Notes under the pieces: model-generated
The model's database searches: none
Told to the model about the DNA's origin: nothing
The model's input: the letters and a program-made list of their open reading frames with translations, nothing else
Assembly (NCBI GenBank): GCA_964594125.1
Contig: CAZQLL010000016.1
Span: 1-64,000 of the forward strand
Reading direction: 5' to 3'
Length of the DNA stretch: 64,000 nucleotides
Origin: CAVRZJ01 sp964594125
Lineage (GTDB): Bacteria; Acidobacteriota; Thermoanaerobaculia; Thermoanaerobaculales; Thermoanaerobaculaceae
Position numbers and translations under genes: made by a program
Part shown: piece after piece, positions 47,229 to 56,443 of the stretch
Position numbering within the stretch: position 1 is the first letter of the stretch
Layout of the letters: each line of letters begins with the position of its first letter

Positions 47229-47642
47229 ATGAGCGGCAGGATTCCTGGCGAACGCGCGGACCTCATGGCGGCGCTGCGCACCGCGCTGTCGGACGCCCGA
47301 TTCGCCTACGTCTACGGCTCGCTGCTGACGTCGGGGTTCAACGACGAGAGCGACGTCGACGTCGGAGCCGATTTCGGTCATCGCCTCGGCTTCGATGAAC
47401 TTGACGAGGTACGCCACCGCTGCACCGAGGCGACCGGCAGGGACGTCGACCTCGTGGACCTCTACGCCGCTGACCCGATCATCCGCATGCAGATCGTGCG
47501 CTACGGCGAGCCCGTCGTCGTCAACGACCGCACGGCGGCGGCGACGTTCGCCATGCGGGCGGTGGGTGAGTATCTGGACCTCAAGATCGACCGGCGAGCC
47601 GTCGAGGCGGCGATGCGGGAGCCCCATGCGGCCGGCCGCTGA
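47229..47642 (+). CDS. mntA: MntA-like nucleotidyltransferase (antitoxin of HEPN-MNT module 1)
   Basis: 137 residues. The minimal nucleotidyltransferase motif is exact: GS in YVYGSLLTSGFNDESDVDVG followed by ten residues and DVD (GSX10DXD). In known HepT-MntA pairs this protein adds AMP groups to a Tyr of the HEPN toxin and neutralises it. ATG 47229 is eight bases after a TAGCAT box (47216-47221), so a nearly leaderless message is likely; GTG 47223 is an alternative. Its 3' end overlaps the HEPN gene by 17 bases. Order antitoxin-then-toxin, as in other MNT-first modules. Confidence 0.85.
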   Translation: MSGRIPGERADLMAALRTALSDARFAYVYGSLLTSGFNDESDVDVGADFGHRLGFDELDEVRHRCTEATGRDVDLVDLYAADPIIRMQIVRYGEPVVVNDRTAAATFAMRAVGEYLDLKIDRRAVEAAMREPHAAGR

Positions 47643-48051
47643 CCCGGACATCGTACTCGCCAAAGTGTCGACGGTGCGCGCGTGCGTGGCCACCATCCGC
47701 TCGTTTCACGAGCCCGGCTGCTCGCTGCAGGCATGGCTGGTCATGGATCTCACCGTGCTCAACCTGCAGCGCGCCGCGCAGGCGTGCCTCGACGTGGCCA
47801 ACCACCTCATCACTGCCAACCGCTGGGAGCTGCCCCGCAGTGCCGGTCACGCCTTCGAGGTACTCCGTGACCACCAGGTCATCGCGCCCGACCTCGCCCA
47901 GGTGATGGCGAGGGTGATGGGCTTTCGCAACATCGCCGTCCACGACTACGCGAAGCTGTCCCACGAGATCGTGGAGGGCATCGCCCGGGACCGGCTCGTC
48001 GATCTCGAGCGCTTCGCCGACACTGTCGCGGCGCTGGCGCCGAGCGGCTGA
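47626..48051 (+). CDS. hepT: HepT-like HEPN toxin (HEPN-MNT module 1)
   Basis: 141 residues of mostly helices. The RX4HXY motif of HepT is present exactly as RNIAVHDY near the C-terminus; R and H form the RNase site and the Tyr is the AMPylation target in characterised HepT proteins. ATG 47626 lies within the 3' end of mntA, giving a 17-base overlap. Expected to cut tRNA or mRNA when not inhibited by MntA. Completeness of motif and length (about 140) makes the call good; target unproven. Confidence 0.85.
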   Translation: MRPAADPDIVLAKVSTVRACVATIRSFHEPGCSLQAWLVMDLTVLNLQRAAQACLDVANHLITANRWELPRSAGHAFEVLRDHQVIAPDLAQVMARVMGFRNIAVHDYAKLSHEIVEGIARDRLVDLERFADTVAALAPSG

Positions 48052-48211
48052 TTCCGGATCGGCTTCTGTCGTAGAGTGTTGGCTGAATGGACCGACGCCG
48101 ACCGGCGATGTGGGTGCGCGCTTGGGTGCGCTCTGCTGGCGCGGACCGCCGTGCCGGTGAGACCATCGATGACGTCAGACCGGTAGGAGCCCCTTCGTCG
48201 CCGGTGCCGAG

Positions 48212-48619
48212 TCAGAGCCCTTCCAGCATGCCCGCAAGCAGCTCCCTGGCGCGCTGACAGAACGCCTGCGCGGCTGCCAGCTCCTCGGTCAGGGCGCTCT
48301 CGTCGAGGACGAACTCGCCGCCGTAGTCGGCCTCCTCTCGAAACTTCTGGAGCCGGGCGACCACACGGTTCCAGCGGGTTTCCATGCGCCCAGGGCGGAT
48401 GTAGTGCGTGTTCAGGAGGTGCTGCACCCCCTCGTGGGTTCGCGGCTCGAGCCCTTCGGCGAACAGCAGAGCTCTGGCCGCGTGGAACGCCGCGTAGTAC
48501 ACCCGGGTCATCGCAGGACGAAAGAGCCTGGCCTCTCCAAGCGTCCGAGCCGCGGCGAGCTCCTCGTCGCTCCTGGCCAGCGCTTCGATCGCAGCCGTCC
48601 GTCGGTTCTCACCGGTCAT
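48212..48619 (-). CDS. HEPN-domain protein (module 2)
   Basis: 135 residues. Helical HEPN fold of the PF05168 type with RVYYAAFHAARALLFAEGL near residue 37 and FREEADYGGEF near 95. It lacks the C-terminal RX4HXY of HepT; a possible R-X6-H lies in RVYYAAFH, so it may be a non-nuclease HEPN partner or another toxin type. ATG 48619 overlaps the upstream nucleotidyltransferase stop (ATGA), so the two are coupled. Convergent with module 1, 160 bases between stops. Confidence 0.8.
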   Translation of the reverse strand: MTGENRRTAAIEALARSDEELAAARTLGEARLFRPAMTRVYYAAFHAARALLFAEGLEPRTHEGVQHLLNTHYIRPGRMETRWNRVVARLQKFREEADYGGEFVLDESALTEELAAAQAFCQRARELLAGMLEGL

Positions 48620-48948
48620 AGGACTGCTCCGTCCCGGGCGATGTCGAGAGCCAGCCGTCGCTCTTGCCGTCTCAGGGTCTCGAGGCGGTCCTCCGACAGC
48701 ACTGTGGGAGACAGGAGCACCGATCGTTCGGTGAGCTCATCGGCTGCCAGCTCGGCTGCGGTGATTGCGTCCTGCCTGTCGACCGTGTCGAGGACGACGA
48801 GGACGTCCACGTCCGAGTCCCAACGGGCCTCGCCGCGAGCCATCGAGCCGAAGACGACCAGACGCCGCAGCCGCGGTCCGAACGCTTCGCCCATCCGCGT
48901 GCGATAGCTCGCAAGCGCCTGCTCGACCGAAGGCGGAAACCTTCCCAT
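48616..48948 (-). CDS. Nucleotidyltransferase (MNT, module 2)
   Basis: 110 residues. VVFGSMARGEARWDSDVDVLVV shows the same GSX10DXD motif. It belongs to the minimal nucleotidyltransferases; the C-terminal helix (about 75-110) is short. ATG 48948 lies exactly six bases after a GAGAAT box with TTGCAC 17 bases further upstream, so a leaderless transcript is predicted. Partner of the HEPN gene downstream. Confidence 0.83.
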   Translation of the reverse strand: MGRFPPSVEQALASYRTRMGEAFGPRLRRLVVFGSMARGEARWDSDVDVLVVLDTVDRQDAITAAELAADELTERSVLLSPTVLSEDRLETLRRQERRLALDIARDGAVL

Positions 48949-48954
48949 TGCTTC

Positions 48955-48983
48955 ATTCTCGTCCCGACCTCGATGGAGTGCAA
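48955..48983 (-). promoter_or_regulatory. Leaderless-type promoter of HEPN-MNT module 2
   Basis: On the minus strand TTGCAC (48983-48978), 17-base spacer, GAGAAT (48960-48955), six bases, ATG 48948. Confidence 0.5.
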
Positions 48984-49089
48984 CTCGGCCGGCCGTGGCA
49001 GGCTGGCCAGCCGGCGCGTGCGCGTGACGGCGCCGAGGCCGCGGCGCTGACGGCAAGCGATTGAGCGCCTGCAGCGGCGCCAGGCGATC

Positions 49090-49467
49090 GTGCAAACTCT
49101 ACGGTTGGATCGTACGGATTTCAGCATTTGGATCGAGAGGGCGGTCGAGCCGCTCGTCCGAGCGAGCGCCGAGCGCCCCGTGGCGCTGCTCACCGGCGCC
49201 CGCCAGACCGGGAAGACCTCGCTGGCGCGCCGATTCTTCCCCGACCGCGAGCTGGTGTCGCTCGACCGGCCGAGCGAGGCCGAGCAGGCGGAGCGCGACC
49301 CGCGCGCCTTCCTCGCCCGGCACCCGGCGCCGGTGGTCAGCGACGCAGAGATCGGGCGCGGGCGGGTCGAGTACCTGCTCCTGCTGTGCCGCGCCGCTCA
49401 TCCCTTCCCGCTCGCCGGCGGCGCGCTGGCCGTACCGCTTGCCGAACTGCCCGCTCGCTGGTTGTGA
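49090..49467 (+). pseudogene. Remnant of an AAA ATPase with DUF4143, internally deleted in frame
   Basis: 125 residues. The N-terminal half is the start of an AAA_14-type ATPase: IERAVEPLVRASAERPVALLTGARQTGKTSLARRFFPDRELVSLD with Walker A GARQTGKT, then RDPRAFLARHPAPVV. At about residue 83 it jumps to DAEIGRGRVEYLLLLCRAAHPFPLAGGALAVPLAELPA, which looks like the extreme C-terminus of the same family (the DUF4143 end). The family is about 400 residues, so roughly 270 are missing with frame preserved. Walker B and the sensor region are gone. Such ATPases often sit in defence and toxin islands, here next to two HEPN-MNT modules. Not functional as an ATPase. Confidence 0.65.
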
Positions 49468-49543
49468 TCGCTCCGGATGGGTGCGCTTGCCATTGCCGCG
49501 CGCGCGCCCCAGATTGGCAGCGTACCTCGAGAGGAGGCGCACG

Positions 49544-49849
49544 ATGCCGACGTTCGTTCTGATGACCAGGCTGGCGCCGGAGTCGGTGCACGACGCGGGC
49601 GGCCGCCGCGCGATGGGCAAGGAGTGGCTGAAGCGGGTGAAGAAGCTCTGCCCCGACGTGAAGTTCGTCGCCCACTACGCGATCCTCGGGCCGTACGACT
49701 TCATGGACATCTACGACGCGCCCGACGTCGAGACCGCGCACCGGGTGTCCCTGATCTCGCGCGCCGAGGGGGCGGTGAGCGCCGAGAGCTGGCAGGCGCT
49801 TGCCTACGACCGCTTCCTCACGCTGCTCGAGGACGTGCAGCAGCCGTAG
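49544..49849 (+). CDS. GYD-domain protein
   Basis: 101 residues, full length. The core VKFVAHYAILGPYDFMDIYDAPDVETAHRVSLI and the opening PTFVLMTRLAPESV are typical of small GYD (dimeric alpha-beta barrel) proteins of unknown function. ATG 49544 has GAGGAGGCGC upstream. It precedes the molybdenum hydroxylase genes in the same direction by 82 bases and may be expressed with them, although TACACT before 49932 suggests a separate promoter. Confidence 0.85.
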   Translation: MPTFVLMTRLAPESVHDAGGRRAMGKEWLKRVKKLCPDVKFVAHYAILGPYDFMDIYDAPDVETAHRVSLISRAEGAVSAESWQALAYDRFLTLLEDVQQP

Positions 49850-49931
49850 CCGGGGCGCCGGTTGTTCCCGCGATGCGCCGCCGCTTCCGGCACGGGTGGC
49901 GCGCGGTTACACTGCCATGACGGAGGCGCGG

Positions 49932-50558
49932 ATGAGGAAACGGGACCTCGGCCAGGAAACGCAGTGCCCGCACGGCGTCAGCCGGCGCGGGTTCATCGCC
50001 TCGGTGGGCACGGGCGCGCTCGGCGCGGTGGTCGCGTCGGGCGCCGCCGCCGCCGATCCGACGACCGCGCCGGCGGGCGAGCTCGTGACGATCACGCTGC
50101 TGGTCAACGGGCAGCGGCGGAAGGTACAGGTGGAGCCGCGCTTCACGCTGCTGTACGTGCTGCGCGAGCGCCTCGGCCTGACCGGTTCGAAGCCGGGGTG
50201 CGAGCGCGGCGAGTGCGGTGCCTGCACCGTGCTGATCGACGGCGTGCCGCGCTACGCCTGCCTGTCGCTCGCCGTCGAGGCGGAGGGGCACGAGGTCACG
50301 ACGATCGAGGGGCTGCTGGACGGCGAGGCGCTCGGGCCGGTGCAGCGCGCGTTCGCCGACGAGGACGCGCTGCAGTGCGGGTACTGCACCCCGGGGCAGA
50401 TCATGGCCGCCGAGGGGCTGCTGCGCGCCAACCCCGACCCGAGCGTCGCCGAGATCCGCATCGCGATGAGCGGCAACCTGTGTCGCTGCGGCGCCTACCC
50501 GCACATCACGAAGGCGGTCAGGCGCGCCGCCGTCGCGCGCCGCGGAGGTGGGCGATGA
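49932..50558 (+). CDS. Tat-exported [2Fe-2S] subunit of a molybdenum hydroxylase (PaoA-like)
   Basis: 208 residues. A Tat signal with SRRGFIASVGTGALG (about 16-30) is followed by two [2Fe-2S] domains: plant-type ferredoxin with CERGECGACTVLIDG and a further Cys (YACLSLA), then the C-terminal helical domain with CGYCTPGQIMAAEG and NLCRCGAYPHI. In xanthine dehydrogenase/aldehyde oxidase enzymes it carries electrons from molybdenum to FAD. Its Tat signal means the whole enzyme is exported, as in E. coli PaoABC. ATG 49932 has GGAGG five bases upstream, and a TACACT box at 49908-49913 argues against ATG 49917. Confidence 0.9.
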   Translation: MRKRDLGQETQCPHGVSRRGFIASVGTGALGAVVASGAAAADPTTAPAGELVTITLLVNGQRRKVQVEPRFTLLYVLRERLGLTGSKPGCERGECGACTVLIDGVPRYACLSLAVEAEGHEVTTIEGLLDGEALGPVQRAFADEDALQCGYCTPGQIMAAEGLLRANPDPSVAEIRIAMSGNLCRCGAYPHITKAVRRAAVARRGGGR

Positions 50559-52834
50559 GAGGCGGACCGTTGTTCGCGCCAGATGCCGGCGGCTCACCGC
50601 CGCCGCCGTGGGGCGAGACCGCAGTGGTCGGCAGGGGGCTGCCGCGCGTCGATGCCTACGAGCGCGTCTCCGGCAGCGCCGTGTACACACTCGACCTCCA
50701 GCTCCCCGGGATGCTGCACGCCGCGGTGGTGCGCTGCCCGCACGCGCACGCCCGCGTCAAGCGCGTCGACACGAGCCGGGCGGAGGGGATGCCGGGGGTG
50801 CGCGGCGTGCTCACGGCGGCGACGCCGGGGGCGGCGCTGCCGTGGTACCAGGGACGCGAGGGACCGCTGTCGGCGCTGTTCGACCCGCACTGCCGCCACG
50901 AGGGGGAGGAGGTCGCGGCGGTCGCCGCCGACACCGTGCTGCAGGCGCACGACGCGGCGCGCGCCGTCGTGGTCGAGTACGAGGTGCTGCCGTTCGTCGT
51001 CGATGCCGAGCGGGCGCTCGCTCCCGGCGCGCCGAAGGTGCACGAGTGGGGGAACCTCATCGGCCAGCCGCGGGACTACGCGCGCGGCGACGTCGCGGCC
51101 GGGTTCGCCGCCGCCGACGCCGTGGTCGAGATGACGTTCCGCACGCCGGTGCAACTGCACACGCCGATGGAGGTGCACTGCTCGGTGGCGCAGTGGGACG
51201 GCGATCGCCTCACGGTGTGGGACTCGACGCAGGGCGTGTACGCGATCCGCGAGCAGCTCGCCGCTGCGTTCACGCTGCCGCTCGCCTCGGTGCGGGTGAT
51301 CGGCCACTACATGGGCGGCGGCTTCGGCTCCAAGCTCGAGCTCGGCAAGTACACGGCGATCGCAGCGCTGCTCGCCCGCCGGCTCGGCCGCCCGGTGAAG
51401 ATCGCGCTGACCCGCGAGGAGACGTTCCTGGTCGCCGGCAACCGACCGAGCAACGTCATCACCCTGAAGGCGGGCGCGAAGAAGGACGGCACGCTGACCG
51501 CCCTCGAGGCACGGCTGATGGGACCGGCCGGGGCGTACCCCGCGGGCGCCACCTCGCCGTACCAGATCGGCGACCTCTATGCCTGCCCCAACGTCCGCTA
51601 CGAGACCACCCACGTGCTGATCCACGCCGGGCGCGCGCGGGCGTTCCGGGCGCCGGGGTTCCCGCCGTGCAACTGGGCGCTCGAGCAGGTGGTCGACGCG
51701 CTCGCCGCGAAGCTCGGCCTCGACCCCGTCGAGATGCGCCTGAGGAACGTCGCGACGACCAGCCAGCTCAACGACAACGCGCCGTACACCTCGACCGGCC
51801 TCGCCGAGTGCCTGCGGGAAGGAGCCAAGACGTTCGGCTGGAGCGCGGCGCGCCGGGAAAAACGCACCTCCGGCCACCTGCGGCGCGGCGTCGGTGTCGC
51901 CGCCGGGATGTGGGGGTACGGCGGCGACCCGACCGCCACCGCGATCGTCACCCTGTACGCCGACGGCAGCGCCAACCTCAACATCGGCGCCTCCGACATC
52001 GGCACCGGCACCAAGACGGTGCTCGCGATGGTCGTCGCCGAGGAGCTCGGCGTGCCGCTCGCGCGCATCCGGGTCGAGCACGCCGACACCGCGACCACCA
52101 CGTACGCGCCGTCCTCCGGCGGCAGCCAGATCACGCTGGTCACCTCGCCGGCGGTGCGCGCCGCGGCGCTCGCGGTGAAGCAGCAGCTCGTCGAGATCGC
52201 GGCGCGGCAGCTCGGGAAGCCGGCGGAGGCGCTCGCCGTGCGCGACGGCGCGGTCGTGGTCGCCGGCGAGGGCGGGGCGCGGGTGAATTTTCCAGAGCTC
52301 AAGGCGCTCGGGCAGCGCCGCATGCTGGTCGGCGTCGGCGCGCGCCACCCGCACCCCGAGGGCAAGGTCGGGTTGCCGTTCGCGGCGCACTTCGCCGAGG
52401 TCGAGGTCGACACCCGCACCGGCGCGGCGCGCGTGGTGCGCTACCTCGCGGCGCAGGACTCGGGACGGGTGATGAACCGGTTGACGTACGACAACCAGAC
52501 GTTCGGCGGCGTGTTCCAGGGGCTGGGGTTCGCCTTGACCGAGGAGAGCGTGCTCGACCGGCAGACCGGCAGGATGGTCAACGCCACCTGGCACGACTAC
52601 AAGATCCCGACGATGCTCGACACGCCGGAGGCGATCGAGTCGCTGCCCGTCGACCCCCACGACACGGAGTGCAACACGGTCGGGTGCAAGGGGCTCGGCG
52701 AGCCGGCGCACATCCCGGCGGCCACCGCGATCGCCAATGCGATCCACGACGCGATCGGCGTGCGGCCGCTTGAGGCGCCGGTCACGCCGGCGCGCCTGCT
52801 GGCGCTGCTCGCCGCCGCCGAAGGGAGGGCGTGA
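50555..52834 (+). CDS. Molybdopterin-binding catalytic subunit (PaoC-like)
   Basis: 759 residues. Xanthine-dehydrogenase-type molybdopterin domains: RVDAYERVSGSAVYTLDL, GHYMGGGFGSKLEL, RAFRAPGFPPCNWALEQ, IGASDIGTGTKTVLAMVVAEELG, and the catalytic Glu in CKGLGEPAHIPAATAIANAIHDA near the C-terminus. It hydroxylates aldehydes or N-heterocycles with water as oxygen source. ATG 50555 overlaps the small-subunit stop (ATGA) and has GGAGGTGG upstream. Exported together with the Tat-bearing subunit (hitch-hiking, by analogy with PaoABC). Substrate unknown. Confidence 0.92.
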   Translation: MRGGPLFAPDAGGSPPPPWGETAVVGRGLPRVDAYERVSGSAVYTLDLQLPGMLHAAVVRCPHAHARVKRVDTSRAEGMPGVRGVLTAATPGAALPWYQGREGPLSALFDPHCRHEGEEVAAVAADTVLQAHDAARAVVVEYEVLPFVVDAERALAPGAPKVHEWGNLIGQPRDYARGDVAAGFAAADAVVEMTFRTPVQLHTPMEVHCSVAQWDGDRLTVWDSTQGVYAIREQLAAAFTLPLASVRVIGHYMGGGFGSKLELGKYTAIAALLARRLGRPVKIALTREETFLVAGNRPSNVITLKAGAKKDGTLTALEARLMGPAGAYPAGATSPYQIGDLYACPNVRYETTHVLIHAGRARAFRAPGFPPCNWALEQVVDALAAKLGLDPVEMRLRNVATTSQLNDNAPYTSTGLAECLREGAKTFGWSAARREKRTSGHLRRGVGVAAGMWGYGGDPTATAIVTLYADGSANLNIGASDIGTGTKTVLAMVVAEELGVPLARIRVEHADTATTTYAPSSGGSQITLVTSPAVRAAALAVKQQLVEIAARQLGKPAEALAVRDGAVVVAGEGGARVNFPELKALGQRRMLVGVGARHPHPEGKVGLPFAAHFAEVEVDTRTGAARVVRYLAAQDSGRVMNRLTYDNQTFGGVFQGLGFALTEESVLDRQTGRMVNATWHDYKIPTMLDTPEAIESLPVDPHDTECNTVGCKGLGEPAHIPAATAIANAIHDAIGVRPLEAPVTPARLLALLAAAEGRA

Positions 52835-52837
52835 GCC

Positions 52838-53805
<968 letters not shown>

Positions 53806-53809
<4 letters not shown>

Positions 53810-54627
53810 GCGCGTCCCCAGTCCCCGACCTGCTCGAGGAGCTCTTGGCCCGCCGGCGGCGGGGCGAGCGCGTGGTGATGGCGACCGTCGTGCGCGCCGC
53901 GGGGTCGACGCCGCGCGCCGCGGGCGCCCGCATGCTGCTGCTCGCCGACGGTTCGATCCTCGGCACCGTCGGCGGCGGCGTGCGCGAGGCCGACGTCCTT
54001 GCCGCCGCGCGCGACGTCATGCGCACGGGCGGCTCGCGCCTGCTCGCGGTCGACTTCAGCGAGGGGCTCGCTGGCGGCGAGGGGCCGGCGTGCGGCGGCT
54101 CGATGGAGGTGTTCATGGAGCGCATCGACCCGGCGCGGCGGGCGGTGATCGCCGGCGCCGGCCACGTCGGCCACGCCCTCGCGCGCATCCTCGCGCTGCT
54201 CGAGTACCGCGTCGTCGTCGTCGATCCGCGGGAGGAGTGGGCGAACGCCGAGCGCTTTCCGGGCGCGACGCTCGTTCACATGCCGTTCCCCGCGGGGATC
54301 GCCTCGCTCGACCTCGCGCCCGCCGACGCGGTGGTGCTCGTCACCCCCGGCCACCAGCACGACCGCGAGGCGCTGCGCTGCGCGCTCGCCACGCCCGCCG
54401 GCTACGTCGGCATGATCGGCAGCAGGACGAAGGTGGCGACGGTGTTCCAGGCGCTGCGCGACGAGGGCGTGAGCGACGAGCAGCTCGCCCGCGTGCACGC
54501 CCCGATCGGCCTCGCGATCGGCGCCGAGACCCCCGCAGAGATCGCGATCGCGATCGCGGCGGAGATGGTCTCAGTCACACACATGCGTCTCCACGCCCAG
54601 GGGCGTGGCGGCGCATGTGTCACGTAG
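53806..54627 (+). CDS. XdhC/PaoD-like molybdenum cofactor insertion factor
   Basis: 273 residues. N-terminal XdhC domain (VMATVVRAAGSTPRAAGARMLLLADGSILGTVGGG..EADVL) and C-terminal Rossmann domain with GAGHVGHALARILALLEYRVVVVDPR and YVGMIGSRTKVATVF. It loads and sulfurates the molybdenum cofactor into the cognate apo-enzyme in the cytoplasm before export. GTG 53806 overlaps the FAD-subunit stop. Its last codons lie inside a large inverted repeat (54579-54620). Confidence 0.9.
54579..54620 (+). terminator. Two-part hairpin at the 3' end of the xdhC-like gene
   Basis: Outer arms ACACATGCG (54579-54587) and CGCATGTGT (54612-54620) and inner arms CCACGCCC (54591-54598) and GGGCGTGG (54601-54608) form one long interrupted stem. 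It ends five bases before the TAG codon is complete, so the structure is coding. It could end transcription of the operon or protect the mRNA. Confidence 0.45.
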
Positions 54628-54969
54628 AAGGCGCGGAGAGCCTCCTGGCCGGGCCAGGTCGGCCCAGCATGACTAGACTCAGCAGCAGGTGGGAGCATGG
54701 TTGCTGGCCTGGCCAGAAGACAAAGGGCACTTTTCACAGGTGTGCCGATCTTTGCCCGTCCAAGGAAACCTTTCAAGGCCGGAGCGCGGGCGCCCTCGCC
54801 CGCGCGTGCGGAGTCCGGGCCGGCGAGGGCGCCGGCCCTCCCGCTGGTCTCCTCCCTCGTTTGATCGCCGCACCGCGGCGTGCTTCTGCTTGCAGGCACC
54901 CTGCTCCCGCGGTGTGACGTCGCTTGCCACAGTCTGCGATACACTGAAAACGAGGCTCAAGGGAGTCAG
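54628..54969. other. Intergenic segment of lower GC with palindromes, no gene seen
   Basis: 342 bases. The first 150 are noticeably less GC-rich than the surroundings, with CTGGCCTGGCCAG-like inverted repeats and AAAGGGCACTTTTCACAGG. Then comes a GCGCGGGCGCC...CGCCCGCGCG palindrome cluster (about 54784-54840) of the dispersed type. The 3' end holds the promoter region of the SpoIIE phosphatase gene (TACACT at 54940-54945). Confidence 0.5.
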
Positions 54970-56397
54970 GTGACGAAGGCGACGAACGCGAGGCGTGGGA
55001 GTTCGCGGATGGGCCGGGTACGGACGGAGCGGCCGTCGCGGAAGCGGATGACGGCGGCGACGAGCCTGCTCAAGCCGATCGAGGCGACGACGGCGCCCGC
55101 GACGCCGCTGCCGGCAGCGGCGGTGCGGCCCGAGGCGCACGGCCTGGCGCCGCGACTCTCGCTGATCTCGCAGGTCACCGACCGCCTCGTGCGCACGGTC
55201 GACTTCGACGAGGCGCTGCGCACGCTCATCGAGGGCGCCACCGAGCTGCTCGACGTCGAGCGGGGGTCGATCATGATCGTCGACCGCGCCACCCAGACGC
55301 TGTCGATCCGGGTGTCGCGCGGGATCGAGGAGACGGTGGCGCGGCAGGTGCGGATCCCCGTCGGCGAGGGGATCGCCGGCAGCGTCGCCGCCAGCGGCGC
55401 GCCGCTGGTGGTGCAGGACATCCGCGAGCTGCCGTTGTGGCAGCAGACCGTCGCCCCAACGCAGCGCGACGACTACCGCGACTACTCGGCGCTGTGCGTG
55501 CCGCTGGTGATCCACGGCACCGTGCAGGGCGTGATGAACTTCAACCACAAGCGCTCGCTCGCGCCGTTCGACCAGGCCGACCTCGAGTTCGCGCTGCTGA
55601 TCGCCAACCAGGCGGCGGTGGTGCTGTACTGCGCGACGCTGCACCAGCAGTTCCGCCGCCAGCAGGAGATGGAGGTCGACCTGCGCGTGGCGCGCGGACT
55701 GCAGACGCGCTTCCTCACCCACCCGCCGCCGGTCGTGCCGCGCTTCGAGTTCGCCGCCACCTGCCAGATGTGCCACGAGGTGGGCGGCGACTACTTCGAC
55801 TTCATCCCGCTCGGCGACGACCGCCTGGCGATCGTGATCGGCGACGCGGCCGGCCACGGCCTCGGCGCCGCCCTGCTCGCCACCGACGCGCGCGCTGCAG
55901 TTCGGAGCTGCCTGAAGCAGGGCGACGACATCGAGCGCTGCCTGTTCGAGGTGAACAACATCGTGCAGGCGGACACCGACGCCGAGATGTTCATGACGAT
56001 GATCGTCGGCGTGCTCGACGCCCGCCGCCGCCGCTTCCGCTTCGCCACCGCCGGCCACCCGATGCCGCTGGTGGTGCGCAACGGCACGCTGCTGCGGCTG
56101 CCGCTGATGGGCTCGAACATCCCGCTCGGCATCCGCCGCGACATCCGCTTCGTCGTCGAGCAGCCGATCGACCTCAAGCGCGGCGACCTGCTGTTCCTGT
56201 TCACCGACGGGATCTGGGAGGCGTGCGACGCGGCGGGGCGGCGGTTCGGCACCGAGGTGATGCCGGCGGTCCTGGAGGCGGAGCACCGTCGGCCGCTGCC
56301 CGCGATCATTGAAACGATGCTCGCCCGGGTGCGCGACCACCGCGAGTCGCCCGAGCGCGAGGACGACTACACGATGGTGATCGCGCGGGCGACGTGA
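54970..56397 (+). CDS. GAF-domain PP2C/SpoIIE-type serine phosphatase
   Basis: 475 residues from GTG 54970 (AGGGAG four bases upstream). A basic N-terminal stretch is followed by a GAF domain (about 70-225, LLDVERGSIMIVDRATQTLSIRVSRGIEE..VPLVIHGTVQGVMNFN), a linker helix, and a SpoIIE/RsbU phosphatase domain (about 255-470) with HEVGGDYFDF, VIGDAAGHGLGAALLATDARAA, FATAGHPMPLVVR and FLFTDGIWEACDAAG. The metal-binding Asp residues (GGDYFD, GDAAGHG, TDGIWE, DDYT) are all present. Such proteins switch anti-sigma antagonists on. No STAS or anti-sigma gene is next door, so the partner is unlinked. Confidence 0.9.
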   Translation: MTKATNARRGSSRMGRVRTERPSRKRMTAATSLLKPIEATTAPATPLPAAAVRPEAHGLAPRLSLISQVTDRLVRTVDFDEALRTLIEGATELLDVERGSIMIVDRATQTLSIRVSRGIEETVARQVRIPVGEGIAGSVAASGAPLVVQDIRELPLWQQTVAPTQRDDYRDYSALCVPLVIHGTVQGVMNFNHKRSLAPFDQADLEFALLIANQAAVVLYCATLHQQFRRQQEMEVDLRVARGLQTRFLTHPPPVVPRFEFAATCQMCHEVGGDYFDFIPLGDDRLAIVIGDAAGHGLGAALLATDARAAVRSCLKQGDDIERCLFEVNNIVQADTDAEMFMTMIVGVLDARRRRFRFATAGHPMPLVVRNGTLLRLPLMGSNIPLGIRRDIRFVVEQPIDLKRGDLLFLFTDGIWEACDAAGRRFGTEVMPAVLEAEHRRPLPAIIETMLARVRDHRESPEREDDYTMVIARAT

Positions 56398-56431
56398 GCG
56401 CAGCGGCCGGCGCCCGCGACCGTCGCTGTGC

Positions 56432-56437
56432 TATAAG
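56432..56437 (+). promoter_or_regulatory. -10 box, leaderless type
   Basis: TATAAG (56432-56437), six bases, ATG 56444. Near-consensus, no -35 recognised. Confidence 0.4.
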
Positions 56438-56443
56438 GACCGC

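Noticed and set aside
49917..49917. ATG start of the iron-sulfur subunit
   Set aside because: No ribosome site, and the TACACT box just upstream would start the mRNA at about 49920, after this codon. ATG 49932 has GGAGG.
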